Assembly (NCBI RefSeq): GCF_008831285.2
Contig: NC_045138.2
Coordinates: forward strand, 18,261,934-18,325,933
DNA length: 64,000 nt
Direction: 5' to 3'
Origin: Nymphaea colorata
Lineage: Eukaryota; Streptophyta; Magnoliopsida; Nymphaeales; Nymphaeaceae
Shown here: one piece after another, positions 61,887-64,000 of the stretch
Numbering within the stretch: the first letter of the stretch is position 1
How the letters are laid out: each line of letters begins with the position of its first letter
Program-made: the position numbers and the translations under genes
The notes under the pieces: generated by a model
Seen by the model: only the letters and a program-made list of their open reading frames with translations
What the model was told of the DNA's origin: nothing
Databases searched by the model: none

Positions 61887-63597
61887 TCATACAGCAGGAA
61901 CCATGAGTCCAACCAGTGCGCATGTAATGAACCACTTCACGCTTCTTGACAGGCCTAAATCAGTTGCAACAATATGAACCGTCAGCATCTTTCACCAATG
62001 GTATGGACCAAGAATGCTATTTTACATCGATAGCTTGTAATGAAAATAACATATTCATCGACTGGATATGCGGTGAAAATACAGGGAACAATGTATGGCA
62101 CTATGTTAGTGTATGACTAACCTTTGCTGCTATTTGGACTGGTGACTGGTTCAGATGATGGCGGTTGTTTACCAATTGCAATTCCAGTGCCTGAACAGTC
62201 AGCTCCAAGATTACCTGCATAAAATGCAGCCAATAGATTAGCAAATGGATAAAGAAAGAACGACCTTGCACTGCATATCGTTACAAACTAAAGTTTTGTC
62301 TATGATAGCAAAATTTCATCTCAGGTAAGTTGGCCGCCTAGAAAGAATAACAATTTGGGCACTGTTTCAGAGGCACGGTGAAATAGACATGTGTGCAGAG
62401 TGTATGCAGAAATGGCTTCGCCATAGCTGGACTTGCATAATGCATCTCAGCAATTAGAGGGCACCAGAGCAGCTACTGGAATTTTGCAATCATATGGGAA
62501 TGGTGCTGCAGGGACTGATTAAGCCTATATGTTCATACTTTTCATAATGGATTCATAAATATTATAGAGGTACAGAAGCAAAACAGCATCATAGAGATAA
62601 TCAACAGAGATGGATACATACATTTAGTCATGCATGGAAGGCTGTCCAACTTCATAAGGTTGGCAGCACCTTCTTTGCACTGGCAAGTATAACCAAATGT
62701 TGAGTTCTTCATGCATGTTCCTTCTCCACAGTAAGCAAATTTGCATGCTGCAAGAAGCAAAAAATTCTTCGTTAACAGCTGATACATTGGTTTGGTAATG
62801 AGACGCATCTGAAGGAACACTTTTGAGGACAATGTCTGTAATTGAAGATTACACATATCGAACAATTATGAACTCAACTCAAATAAAAATATCTATGGAT
62901 AAATCCCCTTGATTCAAGAACGATTACCAATTAAATTAAAAATAAAACTAAATTATAGAATCAAGTGAGAAGCTCTGTCTCTGTCAATGATTCCTGCAAT
63001 TCTTCTTCATGATGATAACGATGATGGTGATGGTGCTGATGAGATTGTATTTGTTGATGTGCGATGAACAAGTGCAGGAAAGAGTACATAATCACTTAGG
63101 ATGCATGCCTAAATCATTTTGTATCATATATATGCCAGTGACGTCCTGGGGATGGTTGCAGCACTGGTCAACATGAAGATGAGTGCTTTTCATGGTGATA
63201 GTTTTCACACATATTATCAAAACGATGGTAGCACTAAAATTGCACTTTTGCAATGAGTTGCTCCATAATGTTGAGGAGCATAGCAACATAGACAGGAACT
63301 AAGTGGTTATATTTAATAGTACTAGATCTTGCTGACAATGAAGGTAATAGCTTTAATAGAGAATGACTAGCCGATGCACATTATACATCAAGCTTATGCG
63401 TACGCTCAAATTGTTACAGCAACCATCACCCCATAAAATAAACAATGTGAATGTGTTTCATACATATTTTACTAGAAGAAAACAACAAAAAGAGAGAAAA
63501 TTACGGTCAAAAATTGAAGAATTTGGAAGCTGGAACTGCGGTACTACTGCCGGAGGAGGAGGTGGAGACTGCTGATTACAGGAATAGTCCACAGTAC
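61887..63597 (-). CDS. EGF-like domain protein with C-terminal hydrophobic tail (5' partial)
   Basis: Four 3' exons: 63597-63505, 62747-62622, 62214-62122, 61954-61887, all GT-AG and phase-consistent. They encode DYSCNQQSPPPPPAVVPQF, then an EGF module CKFAYCGEGTCMKN... with six cysteines in the classic C-x4-C-x4-C-x9-C-x-C-x14-C spacing, then MTKCNLGADCSGTGIAIG, a Ser/Pro linker (KQPPSSEPVTSPNSSKG) and finally SRSVKWFITCALVGLMVPAV and stop. A short hydrophobic C-terminus with nothing after it suggests a GPI-anchor signal or a single membrane tail, so a secreted or surface protein is likely. The upstream exons, including any signal peptide, lie outside the window; I saw no certain exon between 63598 and 64000. 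Exact family not recognised. Confidence 0.8.
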
Positions 63598-64000
63598 CTG
63601 AAATCATGTAGACAAGTTTCATCAGTCTTGAGTAAACAAAGGCCAAAGAAAAGAAACTTGTCAAGCGGGTATATAATGCTGAAACTTTAGACAAGAAACG
63701 CGTGGATTACCTAGAACTTGCAGAACGATAAAATCATTCTGGAAAGCCCACCGTCACTACACTTAATAATTACTAAATTTCAATCACTGACCTCTTACAC
63801 ATTAAGACGCCAAAAAAGGTTACCGATTAAGATATCTGAGAAGCCTGCAACTTTCTCATCTCCATGAGACAATTTTAAATTTTAGAAATTTATGTGCAGG
63901 TTTTATGAGTACTATTCATTGTTTGTTACGGCAATTCCATCTATGACGGTGGAAAGCTATGTAACCATCTGAGAACAACAGGTGGCAAGTCGCCCTCATC
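63598..64000. other. Intron of the EGF-like gene (presumed)
   Basis: Upstream of the 63597 acceptor on the minus strand. No exon with a good donor was recognised before the window ends. Confidence 0.5.

Overview
This is a nuclear window from a flowering plant. It is AT-rich and repeat-rich, its genes carry GT-AG introns, and the recognisable proteins are plant types (ALIS/CDC50, LIFEGUARD, PITH-domain, PLS-class PPR, Ole e 1-like). The species cannot be told from the sequence. All exon models were built by eye from reading-frame continuity, splice dinucleotides, matching phases and remembered family sequences; repeat boundaries are accurate to roughly 10-30 bp.

Right half (42-64 kb) is ordinary gene space with every gene on the minus strand: an ALIS/CDC50-type flippase subunit (42602-48655, 8 exons, 350 aa), a PITH-domain protein (52941-59442, 8 exons, 176 aa) and the 3' part of an EGF-like protein with a hydrophobic C-terminal tail (61887-63597, running off the window). 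The PITH gene has a 3.8-kb last intron holding a 1-kb TIR transposon with a near-perfect 9-bp target duplication.

Left half (0-41 kb) is a rearranged, duplicated block built around a LIFEGUARD (LFG, Bax-inhibitor-1 family) gene. One plus-strand copy (37619-41414) has four exons and a complete 246-aa frame. An inverted copy (9172-4957) has all four exons and splice sites but lost its start codon and has an early stop. A third copy at 23.6 kb is only a piece of exon 2. Around them an 8-9 kb unit occurs twice in direct orientation (about 17.3-25.4 kb and 31.2-40.6 kb), each with the same captured gene fragments: an unidentified spliced-looking fragment and the N-terminus of an AED3-like aspartic protease. 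Other relics are a PPR fragment (1-374), an Ole e 1-like fragment (about 2.5-2.97 kb) and two RING-H2 fragments at 26.5-27.3 kb.

The most unusual structural theme is long palindromes: a foldback family with a nearly complete copy at 16.85-18.05 kb and truncated copies at 0.37, 15.9 and 31.2 kb; a 310-bp-arm inverted repeat at 11.08-11.76 kb; and a RING-H2-containing inverted repeat at 26.49-27.30 kb. If transcribed, each would form a long hairpin. hAT-like non-autonomous elements are frequent, one with a 7/8 target duplication. I saw no tRNA, rRNA, CRISPR or autonomous transposon coding region.
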